From the NCBI GenBank assembly GCA_027063755.1, contig JAMORD010000082.1:1-38438 (forward strand): a DNA stretch of 38,438 bases, given 5' to 3'. This document shows, one piece after another, positions 18,660 to 27,553 of this stretch. The notes under the pieces are model-generated. The model was not told the DNA's origin. It saw only the letters and a program-made list of their open reading frames with translations, and ran no database searches. This stretch comes from a bacterium. GTDB taxonomy: Bacteria; Coprothermobacterota; Coprothermobacteria; Coprothermobacterales; JAADFF01. The first letter of the stretch is position 1, and every line of letters starts with the position of its first letter. Both the position numbers and the translations under genes were made by a program.

Positions 18660-18690
18660 GCGGGCATAAAACTGCCCGCTTTATTTTTTT
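18660..18690 (+). terminator. Intrinsic terminator
   Basis: GCGGGCA-TAAAAC-TGCCCGC followed by TTTATTTTTTT. Confidence 0.85.
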
Positions 18691-18707
18691 AAAAAACTTG
18701 TGAATAA

Positions 18708-18727
18708 ATACCTCCCTATGCAGGTAT
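18708..18727. promoter_or_regulatory. Inverted repeat upstream of clpC (ATACCT-N8-AGGTAT)
   Basis: ATACCTccctatgcAGGTAT located about 50 nt upstream of the clpC start, in the likely promoter region. Confidence 0.4.
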
Positions 18728-18773
18728 ATATGTAGTGAAGTTAAAGAATTAAAAAATATGGGAGGTGGTATCT

Positions 18774-21296
18774 ATGAGATACTATGACTTTACTGAAGGA
18801 GCCATCTGGGCAATTGAGGCAGCCCCCAAGGTGGCAAAACAGATGGGACATAAGCAGATAATGCCAGTTCATCTTGTAATAGCACTTGCTGCGGGTGGAA
18901 ATACATTTGCTGCCCAGGTATTAAAACTCTTTGATGTTGATGCCGATAGCATCGTAAAGAAGGTAGATGAAAAGATTGGTACATCTGAGGCAGTATTATC
19001 TGTAATGTCTTACTCTCCGAGTTTTAAAAGCACATTGGAGAGGGCAAGAAAAGAGGCCGGTAGCCTTGGTGTAGGCTATGTAGGTACTGAGCACTTGCTT
19101 CTTGCCGCTATCGCAGAGGATGCACTAGTGCAGGAGATTATGGCCGAACTTGGTGTTTACTACGAGGACCTTAAGAAGCTTATTTACCTTATCTATACCG
19201 GTGAGTCTCCAGAGGTTGCCGTTAAGCATCTGAGGGAGACAGGGGCTAGGGCTTCATCTTCCAAGAAGCAATCTGGTGGCAAGAGAGGGAAGAAAAAAGG
19301 TGGCATTCTTGATGAGTTTGCCAGAGACCTGACCGAGCTTGCTAAAGAGGGAAAACTAGATCCCGTTATAGGCAGGGAGAAAGAAATTAGAAGAGTTATG
19401 CAGATCTTATCTCGTAGAACAAAGAATAACCCTGTGCTTATAGGTGAACCTGGTGTTGGTAAAACGGCTATTGTTGAAGGGCTTGCACAGCGTATTGCCG
19501 AAGGACTTGTTCCTGACATACTGAAGGATAAGAGAATTATTCAGCTTGACATGGGTGCACTTGTTGCCGGTACCAAATATCGTGGTGAGTTTGAGGAGAG
19601 ACTGAAGAAAGTTATTGAAGAGCTTATTGAAGATAAGGACACGATTGTGTTTATTGACGAGATACACACCATTGTTGGCGCTGGTGCAGCAGAGGGTTCT
19701 ATGGATGCTGCTAACATGCTCAAGCCCGCACTGGCAAGGGGTGAGCTCCAGCTCATTGGCGCGACAACACTGGATGAGTATAGAAAACATATTGAAAAGG
19801 ATGCTGCATTGGAAAGAAGATTACAGCCTGTGTTTGTTCCGGAGCCAACCCCAGAGCAGGCTATAGAAATTCTTAGAGGTCTCAGAGACAGATTTGAGGC
19901 TCATCACAAGGTAAAGATTACCGATGAGGCTATTGTTGCGGCTGTAACCTTGTCTGACAAGTATATTCAGGGTAGGTTTTTGCCCGATAAGGCTATAGAC
20001 TTACTTGATGAGGCTTGCGCTGCAAAGAAGCTTGATGTCTTTACCGAGCCAGAAGATCTTTCATCTATGGAAAAAGAGCTGGAGAAGATTCGTAGGGAGA
20101 AAGAAGCTGCGGCCAAGGCACAGGATTATGAGCGCGCTGCAAACCTGAAGAAAGAGGAAGAAAGACTGGCTGAAGAGATTGAAAAGATGAAAGAAGATTG
20201 GCAAAAGAAGAGGGCTGAATCTGCTGTTCAGGTCACTGCAGAAGATGTGGCTAAAGTTGTCGCCGACTGGACCGGTATACCTGTGACGCAGCTGCTGGAG
20301 GAGGAACTTCAGAAGCTCTTGAGAATGGAAGAAGCACTTCATGAGCGTGTTGTTGGTCAGGATCATGCTATTGAGGCTATTGCTCAGGCTATACGCAGGG
20401 CAAGGGCTGGTCTTAAGGATCCACACAGGCCAATAGGTTCGTTTCTGTTCCTTGGTCCTACCGGTGTTGGTAAGACAGAGCTTGCCAAAGCACTTGCTGA
20501 GTTTCTGTTTGGTGATGAAGATGCACTTCTAAGAATTGACATGTCTGAGTTCCAGGAGAAACACACAGTATCTAGACTTGTTGGTTCTCCTCCCGGCTAT
20601 GTGGGTCATGAGGAAGGCGGTCAGCTAACAGAACCTGTTAGGAGAAGACCATATAGGGTCATACTCTTTGACGAGATAGAAAAGGCACATCCTGATGTGT
20701 GGAATATACTCTTGCAGATACTTGATGATGGTAGACTTACAGATGCCAAAGGTCGTACTGTAGATTTCTCTAACACTGTTATTATCATGACATCTAATAT
20801 CGGTAGCCATTACTTTGCCGACTATCTCAAGGCAATGAAAGAAGGTCGCGAGCCATCTATGGGTCTTGATAAGATAAAGGAACTTGTCTTGGAAGAGCTC
20901 AGAAGACACTTTAGACCAGAGCTACTTAACCGTATTGATGAGATCATTGTATTTGATCCACTTAGCCACGAGCAGATGCTGGCCATAGTAGACATCTTTG
21001 TAAGAAAGTTGAGAAGACTTCTGAAGGCACAGAGGATAGAAATAGAGTTTACAGATAAGGCCAAAGAATGGCTGGCCAAGAAGGGATTTGATCCTGAATA
21101 TGGTGCCAGACCACTGAGGAGGGTCTTCCAGAGATATGTTGAAAATAAGATTGCCGAGGAAATACTTCACGGTAACTTTGCACCGGGTGACACCATAGTA
21201 GTGGATGTAGATGAAGAGACAGACACCATTGTGCTGAAAAAGAAAACATCTAAAGACGGTGACGATACTGAGCAGCAAGAGGAAAATGGCGAGTAA
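18774..21296 (+). CDS. clpC: ATP-dependent Clp protease ATP-binding subunit ClpC
   Basis: N-terminal Clp repeat domain, two AAA+ modules ([38 protein letters not shown]), UVR-like mid-region '[19 protein letters not shown]'; GGGAGGTGG SD before ATG 18774. Confidence 0.95.
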   Translation: MRYYDFTEGAIWAIEAAPKVAKQMGHKQIMPVHLVIALAAGGNTFAAQVLKLFDVDADSIVKKVDEKIGTSEAVLSVMSYSPSFKSTLERARKEAGSLGVGYVGTEHLLLAAIAEDALVQEIMAELGVYYEDLKKLIYLIYTGESPEVAVKHLRETGARASSSKKQSGGKRGKKKGGILDEFARDLTELAKEGKLDPVIGREKEIRRVMQILSRRTKNNPVLIGEPGVGKTAIVEGLAQRIAEGLVPDILKDKRIIQLDMGALVAGTKYRGEFEERLKKVIEELIEDKDTIVFIDEIHTIVGAGAAEGSMDAANMLKPALARGELQLIGATTLDEYRKHIEKDAALERRLQPVFVPEPTPEQAIEILRGLRDRFEAHHKVKITDEAIVAAVTLSDKYIQGRFLPDKAIDLLDEACAAKKLDVFTEPEDLSSMEKELEKIRREKEAAAKAQDYERAANLKKEEERLAEEIEKMKEDWQKKRAESAVQVTAEDVAKVVADWTGIPVTQLLEEELQKLLRMEEALHERVVGQDHAIEAIAQAIRRARAGLKDPHRPIGSFLFLGPTGVGKTELAKALAEFLFGDEDALLRIDMSEFQEKHTVSRLVGSPPGYVGHEEGGQLTEPVRRRPYRVILFDEIEKAHPDVWNILLQILDDGRLTDAKGRTVDFSNTVIIMTSNIGSHYFADYLKAMKEGREPSMGLDKIKELVLEELRRHFRPELLNRIDEIIVFDPLSHEQMLAIVDIFVRKLRRLLKAQRIEIEFTDKAKEWLAKKGFDPEYGARPLRRVFQRYVENKIAEEILHGNFAPGDTIVVDVDEETDTIVLKKKTSKDGDDTEQQEENGE

Positions 21297-21314
21297 ATAA
21301 CTTCCTAAAGTATA

Positions 21315-21342
21315 GCGGGCCCTATTAGGGCCCGCTTTTTTA
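21315..21342 (+). terminator. Intrinsic terminator after clpC
   Basis: GCGGGCCCTATTAGGGCCCGC followed by TTTTTT. Confidence 0.9.
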
Positions 21343-21364
21343 ATGGTAAGGAGGGATGGAGTCC

Positions 21365-22585
21365 TTACCGCAGTTTGGTAGCAATATCTTTTAGTGCCTC
21401 TTTATATTCTACCTCCGATACACCGTCTTCTATTGCCACTTTGGCTACTCTTATGGCTACATGGTAATACACATGTTTTTCATCCATGCGTGGAATGATT
21501 TTATCTGGTCTTGGTTTTTCTACTCCATCAGCCAGTGCATATACAGCTTCTTTTTTCATGTTGGCTGTTATCTTACTGGCTTTGGCTGATAATGTGCCTC
21601 TAAAGAGGCTGGGAAATACCAAAGAGTTGTTTAACTGGTTGACAAAGTCGGATCTGCCTGTTGCAGTAATATATGCTCCGGACTTTAGGGCTTCATTGGG
21701 ATATATTTCAGGTACAGGATTGGATACGGCAAACACGATGGGTTTGTCGGACATCTTCTTAATGTGTTCCGGTTTAATGGCTCCAGGTGAAGAAGCCCCG
21801 ATAATGACATCTGCTCCCTCTACAGCATCATCAAGTGTTTCTCCTATGCCCGATGATAACCTTGCAATTTGGCTTTTTACGGGATTATCTTTGATATCTG
21901 GTCTGTCTAAAGATATAACACCTGTTCTATCGGTAAATGTAATGTTTTTACTGGGTAGTCCTATATCATTCCATAAGAGGGCAAAGCCTAAACCTGCAGA
22001 GCCACTACCCACAAAGACAACTTTCATCTGTTCTATGGGTTTACCAACTACCCTTGATGCATTAGTAAGACCTGCCATGAGCACTATGGCGGTTCCTTCC
22101 ATGTCATCGTGAAAAACGGGAATGCCTATATCCTGAAGGGATTCCCATGCGAGAAATGCATCAGGCTGAGATATGTCCTCAAGGTTTATGCCGCTAACAG
22201 ATGGTTTTAGCATCTTTACAAATGCAACAATGTCTTTGTAGGATAATGCATTGATAGATAGAGGATAGGCATCAACACCACCTAACACTTTGAAAAGTAG
22301 AGATTTACCTTCCATGACAGGGTGTCCAGCTTCAGGCCCGATATTACCGAGCCCCAGTATGCGGGTACCATTGGTAACAATGGCAATGGTATTGCCTACC
22401 GATGTGAGGTTGTATTTTTCATCAGGCTCTTCTGCTATAGCTCTACAGGCATCAGCTACATAAGGGGTATAGAGGTATGCAAAGTCTTCATATGTAATAT
22501 TGGGTATCTTGGGGGTGATAGAGACCTTGCCTTCATAGGCACGGTGTATGCCAAGGGCAAGGTCTCTATGAATGTCTCTACTCAT
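21365..22585 (-). CDS. Malic enzyme (NAD(P)-dependent malate dehydrogenase, decarboxylating)
   Basis: 'VTNGTRILGLGNIGPEAGHPVMEGKSLLFKVLGGVDAYPL', 'GINLEDISQPDAF', 'PVFHDDMEGTAIV', 'VFAVSNPVPEIYPNEA', 'ATGRSDFVNQLNNSLVFPSLFRG'. Confidence 0.95.
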   Translation of the reverse strand: MSRDIHRDLALGIHRAYEGKVSITPKIPNITYEDFAYLYTPYVADACRAIAEEPDEKYNLTSVGNTIAIVTNGTRILGLGNIGPEAGHPVMEGKSLLFKVLGGVDAYPLSINALSYKDIVAFVKMLKPSVSGINLEDISQPDAFLAWESLQDIGIPVFHDDMEGTAIVLMAGLTNASRVVGKPIEQMKVVFVGSGSAGLGFALLWNDIGLPSKNITFTDRTGVISLDRPDIKDNPVKSQIARLSSGIGETLDDAVEGADVIIGASSPGAIKPEHIKKMSDKPIVFAVSNPVPEIYPNEALKSGAYITATGRSDFVNQLNNSLVFPSLFRGTLSAKASKITANMKKEAVYALADGVEKPRPDKIIPRMDEKHVYYHVAIRVAKVAIEDGVSEVEYKEALKDIATKLR

Positions 22586-23204
22586 CCTTTTTGGCTTCTC
22601 CCTTCAGTGCAGAGAGATATTTCAAAACAAGCTTTCCTGCCAAGGAGGAAGGATATAACAGATACATATGGCTCTTCAGTGGTGTGTCGTCAACGAGAAC
22701 ATTAAATCTTACTGTGGCTATTTTTCCGCCATTAAAAGACTGCACAAGCTCTTCCAAAACCTCTTTGGTAAGACCTTTGGGTAGCGGTTTAAATTCTGGA
22801 GTTGTTACCTCTATAAAGGAACCTGTCAGTTCTGTCAATGCACGGGCAGATGCTCCCATCATCTGGTTCATGGCTTCTTGGAGTGCAGAGACAAGCATCG
22901 GGTCGTCTACAGATGATACTTCCATACCAAACTGACTGAGCATAAGGTTGGCAAGTAGTAGTGCCTGTTCTTCTTTAAGTAGGAGTATTGATGATCCACC
23001 AAAGTCCCCCTTATATCCAACGGTAACAAGAACGGAAGGTTCTTCAGGATGCTGGACGGCAGGTAGTGTGCCTAGCCATACTTCTGGTGTGGTGATGTGT
23101 ATGGTTTTTCCTATCATCTGGCTCAGTGCTGTTGCTGCGTTGCCCATAGCAATATTACCGATTTCACCCAAGAGATCCAGTAGCATTTCGTCCATCAGTG
23201 CCAT
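22578..23204 (-). CDS. cheC: CheC/FliY-like chemotaxis phosphatase
   Basis: Two CheC-type segments 'LLGEIGNIAMGNAATALSQMIGKTIHITTPEV' and 'LQEAMNQMMGASARALTELTGSFIEVTTPEF'. Confidence 0.88.
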   Translation of the reverse strand: MALMDEMLLDLLGEIGNIAMGNAATALSQMIGKTIHITTPEVWLGTLPAVQHPEEPSVLVTVGYKGDFGGSSILLLKEEQALLLANLMLSQFGMEVSSVDDPMLVSALQEAMNQMMGASARALTELTGSFIEVTTPEFKPLPKGLTKEVLEELVQSFNGGKIATVRFNVLVDDTPLKSHMYLLYPSSLAGKLVLKYLSALKGEAKKDE

Positions 23205-23210
23205 GGTTTT

Positions 23211-23942
23211 TCACCTCCTCCTGAAAATGTTAAATATACCTCCACCTTTTTTCGCCTTCTTTGGTGTTAGGTCTACCTGAATGGTTCCAAATAAGTATGC
23301 AGCCAGCATTGAGAATATGGTTGTTGTCTGCTCGTCAAGAGAGAGTCTTATATACAGTATGTCGTAGTCGTCAATACCATCGGTAAGCGATTCCCTAAAT
23401 ACTATTAGGCCATTACTCATAAACTGGTGAAATCCCGATGTAATTGGTATCTCGGAGAAAAAGAAGATTTCGTTGTCTACGATTTTGTCACTATCTTCTT
23501 TGTACAACATAATCTTTGCCCCGTTAATGCCGGCTTTTAGCAATACGCCTTCTATATCCTCATCACCACCTTTGTAAGATACAAGAACAGGTATAGTCAT
23601 ATCTATGAAGTTTTTCTGTTCTACAAGTTCGTTTACAGGTGTTAGCTCCATATGAGGTGAATCAGGATATATGAACATCTGGTCCCCATCAAGAATAATT
23701 CCTGTTTTGCCTTTACCGTAAAAGTTTTCAAGTCTTGTATTAACATTTGCCCATATGATATCCGCTGGTTTAGACGAACGCATGAATTTTTTCCCTAAAT
23801 CAACCTGTAAGGTGATGTATTCCTCTTCTATTTCTGTTATAAACCCCCTGAAACTAAATCGTAGTTCATTTTCTTTATCTGAACGGGTTTGAACAATGAG
23901 AATATCCCCCTTTGAAACGGCATCTCTCCACAGAATTCCCAC
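23211..23942 (-). CDS. PilZ/YcgR-like protein with apparently degenerate c-di-GMP motif
   Basis: Weak alignment with the gene at 37398: 'FIDMTIPVLVSYKGGDEDIEGVLLKAGINGAKIMLYKE' vs 'RFNVRLRTEIAWGDRDEEFVAMLEDMNVFGAKVSISKE'. Four nt from cheC. Confidence 0.6.
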   Translation of the reverse strand: MGILWRDAVSKGDILIVQTRSDKENELRFSFRGFITEIEEEYITLQVDLGKKFMRSSKPADIIWANVNTRLENFYGKGKTGIILDGDQMFIYPDSPHMELTPVNELVEQKNFIDMTIPVLVSYKGGDEDIEGVLLKAGINGAKIMLYKEDSDKIVDNEIFFFSEIPITSGFHQFMSNGLIVFRESLTDGIDDYDILYIRLSLDEQTTTIFSMLAAYLFGTIQVDLTPKKAKKGGGIFNIFRRR

Positions 23943-23944
23943 AG

Positions 23945-25252
23945 TTAATCACTCCTCTTTTGATGCCTGAGAATTTCTATGGTGTTCTTTAGATTGTTTT
24001 TCATCTCATTAACTGCGTTAACTATAAGTTTGATATCATTGTTGTATGGGTAGTCCAAATCTTCTCTAAGGTCTCCCTGTCCCATTCTGAGGATCTTGCG
24101 TTCCAGTTCAATAAGTGGGTCAAATATCTTACTAAGCATAATGTAAGATAGAGCAGCAGCAATGACAATAAGAATGATAACGAATATAACGAAGAAGTTT
24201 CTTGTTCTATTAATAGATGCTGAGATTTCCTGGACAGGTTGTAGCCAAATATCTCTATTGATAGCAGAAACAATTTTCCACGGTGTGCCGGGAATGGAGT
24301 GAACCTTTATGCGAAGATTATGTCCAAATAATGATATATCGGCAACAGAGCCATCAGGAGTGCTCTTGATTGTGTCGTAGGCTTGTTTCATCTGCTGTTT
24401 ATCTGTTTCAGTCAGCTTTAATTCTTTTTCATACTTCGCCTTCATTTCTCTTGATCTGTCTCTGTATGCCTTAAGGAAGTCAAGATTCAAGGGAAGACCC
24501 ACATATCTTTTATCTGGATATGCGAGAATAACAGGTGCCTTGGTGTTTTCATCGTCAGGTATGTAGACAAGGAAGAAGAAAGAAGAGTATTTATCGTCTT
24601 TTTTCACAGCAGAAAGTTCAGATATGTGGGCGATTTGGTCAAGGGACATATATATTCCGATAACGCCAAGCACATTATTTCCTTCCATGATAGGATATCC
24701 CATTGCAACTTCCAATTCTCCTGTATCTGGATTAAGAAACGGTGGGGAAAATGTAATAGTGGCATTATTTAATGCCTCTTCGTACCACGGTTCTGTTCTA
24801 ATATCACTAACATATTCTGATCTTGGAGGATATACAAACGAATAACCACCTGTTGTTTTTACAATAGCCACCTGGCTAACTGAACCTTCCAAGACCTTTC
24901 TGTAATCCTCAACAAGCTTATTGAGCTGATCAGAATATTTCTGGACTTGTGCTTGAGCCGATTTGCCAGACATCTGGGAAAATACATCTATTTTTTGCAG
25001 AGCATATTTTGCTTTTTCCTCCATTGTCTGGGCAGGTACAAGGGCTATATTCTCAAGCCAAGATTTAATGGCACCGGAGAAACCTTCACTCATACTGTCT
25101 AAGGTGCCTTTCACCGTTGTTTCTGCTGATTCAGTCAAAATGGATTTGTCTTTGTTCATCTGCATTAGAGAAAAGATACCTACTGGAACAGATGATAGCA
25201 GGATAAACAGAATAACGATAAGGGTAATTTGCCTTTTTAGTTTTCCCTTCAT
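23945..25252 (-). CDS. Cache-sensor plus HAMP transmembrane protein lacking an output domain
   Basis: N-terminal TM, 'SFVYPPRSEYVSDIRTEPWYEEALNNATITFSPPFLNPDTGELEVAMGYPIMEGNNVLGVIGIYMSLDQI' (dCache-type), second TM, HAMP 'IFDPLIELERKILRMGQGDLREDLDYPYNNDIKLIVNAVNEMKNNLKNTIEIL', then stop. Internal ATG 25252 preferred, SD GGAGGTGCC. Confidence 0.85.
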   Translation of the reverse strand: MKGKLKRQITLIVILFILLSSVPVGIFSLMQMNKDKSILTESAETTVKGTLDSMSEGFSGAIKSWLENIALVPAQTMEEKAKYALQKIDVFSQMSGKSAQAQVQKYSDQLNKLVEDYRKVLEGSVSQVAIVKTTGGYSFVYPPRSEYVSDIRTEPWYEEALNNATITFSPPFLNPDTGELEVAMGYPIMEGNNVLGVIGIYMSLDQIAHISELSAVKKDDKYSSFFFLVYIPDDENTKAPVILAYPDKRYVGLPLNLDFLKAYRDRSREMKAKYEKELKLTETDKQQMKQAYDTIKSTPDGSVADISLFGHNLRIKVHSIPGTPWKIVSAINRDIWLQPVQEISASINRTRNFFVIFVIILIVIAAALSYIMLSKIFDPLIELERKILRMGQGDLREDLDYPYNNDIKLIVNAVNEMKNNLKNTIEILRHQKRSD

Positions 25253-25316
25253 AAAGAGGCACCTCCTAAGTTGTATATTATCTTTATAGAATAATTCTAA
25301 CATGCAAGGAGGGACA

Positions 25317-26150
25317 ATGATGAGAATATTTATATCTACAGACATAGAAGGTCTGTCAGGTGTTTCGTCTTGGGAATGGTGGAAGAATAATGAAAAGGCT
25401 ACTACAGAAATTCTTGTAAGGCACTTGGTTCCTGTTATAGAAGTTATAAAAGAATATGACGATAAAGCGGAAATTGTTATAGTTGATAGTCATAGTAAAG
25501 GAGAAAACATATCTGTCTTAGATTTTTCCGAAAAATATTCCAATATTTTTCTTATAAATGGATTCCCTCGTAAAGATTATATGATGAGTGGGTTTGATAA
25601 TACTTATGATGGAGTGATATTTGTTGGCTATCATTCTCTTATTGGTGGCGGTGGTGCTATGGATCATACATATTCTTCTTCAAGCATTTACAATATTCGT
25701 GTTAATGGTGAGCCTGTTGGAGAGACGGCTATCAATGCTGCATTCGCTGGTGAGTTTGATGTACCCGTTATGCTTGTTGTAGGTCAAAAGGAGATGGAGT
25801 GGGAGATGAAAAGGTATTTACCTGATACGGTGTTTGTACCTGTTCAAGAGGCTGTAGGACGGTTTGCAACTAAAAATGCTTTGCTTCATGATGTAGACCG
25901 GAGTATTAGAATTGGAACTGAGGAAGCTATAATGAGAATGCAAAAAGCCTTGATTAAGCCTTTTACATTTTCATCTCCTATAGAGGTGGAAATAGATTGG
26001 TTGTCATCGTCTATCGCTGATGTTGTATCACAGATGCCTATAATGGAGAAGGTTTCCCCTCGTACAACACGCTACATCGTCAATAACTGGGTGGAAGGTT
26101 TCCGTTGGCTGCTTTCCGCTGTGTATATGAGTTATTTGGGCCAGAGGTGA
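25317..26150 (+). CDS. M55 family D-aminopeptidase (DppA-like)
   Basis: 'MRIFISTDIEGLSGVSSWEWW', 'IVIVDSHSKGENI', 'FVGYHSLIGGGGAMDHTYSSSSIYNIRVNGEPVGETAINAAFAGEFDVPVMLVVGQ'. Confidence 0.93.
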   Translation: MMRIFISTDIEGLSGVSSWEWWKNNEKATTEILVRHLVPVIEVIKEYDDKAEIVIVDSHSKGENISVLDFSEKYSNIFLINGFPRKDYMMSGFDNTYDGVIFVGYHSLIGGGGAMDHTYSSSSIYNIRVNGEPVGETAINAAFAGEFDVPVMLVVGQKEMEWEMKRYLPDTVFVPVQEAVGRFATKNALLHDVDRSIRIGTEEAIMRMQKALIKPFTFSSPIEVEIDWLSSSIADVVSQMPIMEKVSPRTTRYIVNNWVEGFRWLLSAVYMSYLGQR

Positions 26151-26154
26151 GTTT

Positions 26155-26697
26155 ATGCCACGAGGTTTTAGAAATCTTGTAAGAATGAAACCCAACTGGA
26201 ATGTACTGATGTTTCCGTTTGATGTAGATAATGTCAGGGAGATATATGGACTACTTGGAGGAAAAGGTTCTATCACATGTTTGGTGGCTCCTGGGGAGGT
26301 TGATGAGTATAAGCGACAGCTATCGTATCTTCCTTATGGTGGACCATCGACCTATGTCCTTCCTCGGGGAGCTTTGCGGGCATTGGATGGTCATTTCCAT
26401 ACAGCCATTTTTCTTATACCTATTGACAAGTTCCGCCGACCTGAGGAGGTGCTTTTTGATATTTATAGGTTACTTCATTGGCATGGTTATATACAGACCA
26501 TACACTTTATAGCCGGTGGAAAGGAAGATATATGGACTCAGTCGCCTGATAGTTATAGTATCAAGGTGGCAGCCTTGATAAAGAAAACAGGTTTTTTGTT
26601 ATCTGATGCAAGAGCATTGGAAATTGCCGATGGTATTTGGGTAAAAGTGGAGGGCGTTAAAAGGGATAGTTTGTCTAATGAAGACATAGCATATTAA
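26155..26697 (+). CDS. Hypothetical protein; possibly a methyltransferase-fold remnant
   Basis: 180 aa ORF directly after the M55 gene; 'FHTAIFLIPIDKFRRPEEVLFDIYRLLHWHGYIQTIHF' has the feel of the post-motif part of class I methyltransferases but lacks a GxGxG motif. Confidence 0.55.
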   Translation: MPRGFRNLVRMKPNWNVLMFPFDVDNVREIYGLLGGKGSITCLVAPGEVDEYKRQLSYLPYGGPSTYVLPRGALRALDGHFHTAIFLIPIDKFRRPEEVLFDIYRLLHWHGYIQTIHFIAGGKEDIWTQSPDSYSIKVAALIKKTGFLLSDARALEIADGIWVKVEGVKRDSLSNEDIAY

Positions 26698-26717
26698 TAG
26701 TGTATAATGCAATATGC

Positions 26718-26731
26718 CTACCTGTAGGTAG
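26718..26731. promoter_or_regulatory. Perfect 14-bp palindrome CTACCTGTAGGTAG just downstream of a TATAAT box, upstream of rpmH
   Basis: Seen directly: tgTATAATgcaatatgcCTACCTGTAGGTAGataatattg. Confidence 0.5.
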
Positions 26732-26785
26732 ATAATATTGTGGTATGCAAAGAAAAAGTTAATATAGGGAAAGGAGGATAGGGCT

Positions 26786-26935
26786 ATGAAGAGAACATAT
26801 CAGCCACATAATCGTAGAAGGGCTCGTACACATGGCTTTATGGCAAGAATGAGTACCAGAGGTGGAAGAAGGGTTTTAAAGAGAAGAAGACAGAAAGGTC
26901 GTTGGAGACTCACTCCATCTTATCGCAAGGTGTAA
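26786..26935 (+). CDS. rpmH: 50S ribosomal protein L34 (49 aa; below the ORF-track cutoff)
   Basis: [59 protein letters not shown]; next to rnpA. Confidence 0.97.
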   Translation: MKRTYQPHNRRRARTHGFMARMSTRGGRRVLKRRRQKGRWRLTPSYRKV

Positions 26936-26938
26936 AAT

Positions 26939-27286
26939 GTGGGAATACCCCGCAAGTATAGGCTTACATCTGGTAAGTTATTTGGTGAAGTTTATAAGAG
27001 GGGGAAGATGCTGAAGTCTCCCTTGTTTGTTGTTTACTATTTGCCTATAGAACATGGGCCAAAAGTTGGTATCGTTGTATCTAAGAAGTTTGGTAAGGCT
27101 GTAAAGAGAAACAAACTGAAAAGGCAGATAAGGGAGATTGTTAGGGGGCATCTTCCCCATTTAAAGTGTGCAGTTGTTATTTTACCCCGCATGAGGGTAA
27201 AAGAAGCATCATTTCACGAAATGAAGCGTATGCTTGATGATATGCTTGAGCAGGTAGGCGGGGGGGAGTGTAGTGAGATACCTTGA
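26939..27286 (+). CDS. rnpA: Ribonuclease P protein component
   Basis: GTG start; '[29 protein letters not shown]...[27 protein letters not shown]' has the RNR-type motif. Confidence 0.95.
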   Translation: MGIPRKYRLTSGKLFGEVYKRGKMLKSPLFVVYYLPIEHGPKVGIVVSKKFGKAVKRNKLKRQIREIVRGHLPHLKCAVVILPRMRVKEASFHEMKRMLDDMLEQVGGGECSEIP

Positions 27287-27542
27287 CAGTTTAATAAAAA
27301 AGATGGTTATAGCGATTCTGATGTTTATCCATGCTTTTTTGCATTTATTTTCTCAAGGGCCGGTATGCAGGCACATACCAACATGTTCTGCCTACACGGT
27401 AGAGGCCATACAGAAGCATGGTGTGATAGTAGGGGGCTATTTGGCACTGAAGAGAATACTCAGGTGCCACCCATGGGGCACATGGGGATATGATCCAGTG
27501 CCTGAGAAAGTACAATTGAAGTTTTTTATAAATAAAGATTAG
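27273..27542 (+). CDS. yidD: Membrane protein insertion efficiency factor YidD
   Basis: '[47 protein letters not shown]'. Confidence 0.95.
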   Translation: MRYLDSLIKKMVIAILMFIHAFLHLFSQGPVCRHIPTCSAYTVEAIQKHGVIVGGYLALKRILRCHPWGTWGYDPVPEKVQLKFFINKD

Positions 27543-27553
27543 GAGGGGTAAAT

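Noticed and set aside
21486-22112. 208-aa plus-strand ORF opposite malic enzyme
   Set aside because: Antisense to a strongly supported CDS; low-complexity Ser/Pro/Leu-rich translation and no RBS or family match.
26698-26785. Replication origin next to rpmH
   Set aside because: No dnaA gene or visible DnaA-box cluster (TTATNCACA) in the short gap; the rpmH-rnpA cluster alone does not prove an origin here.
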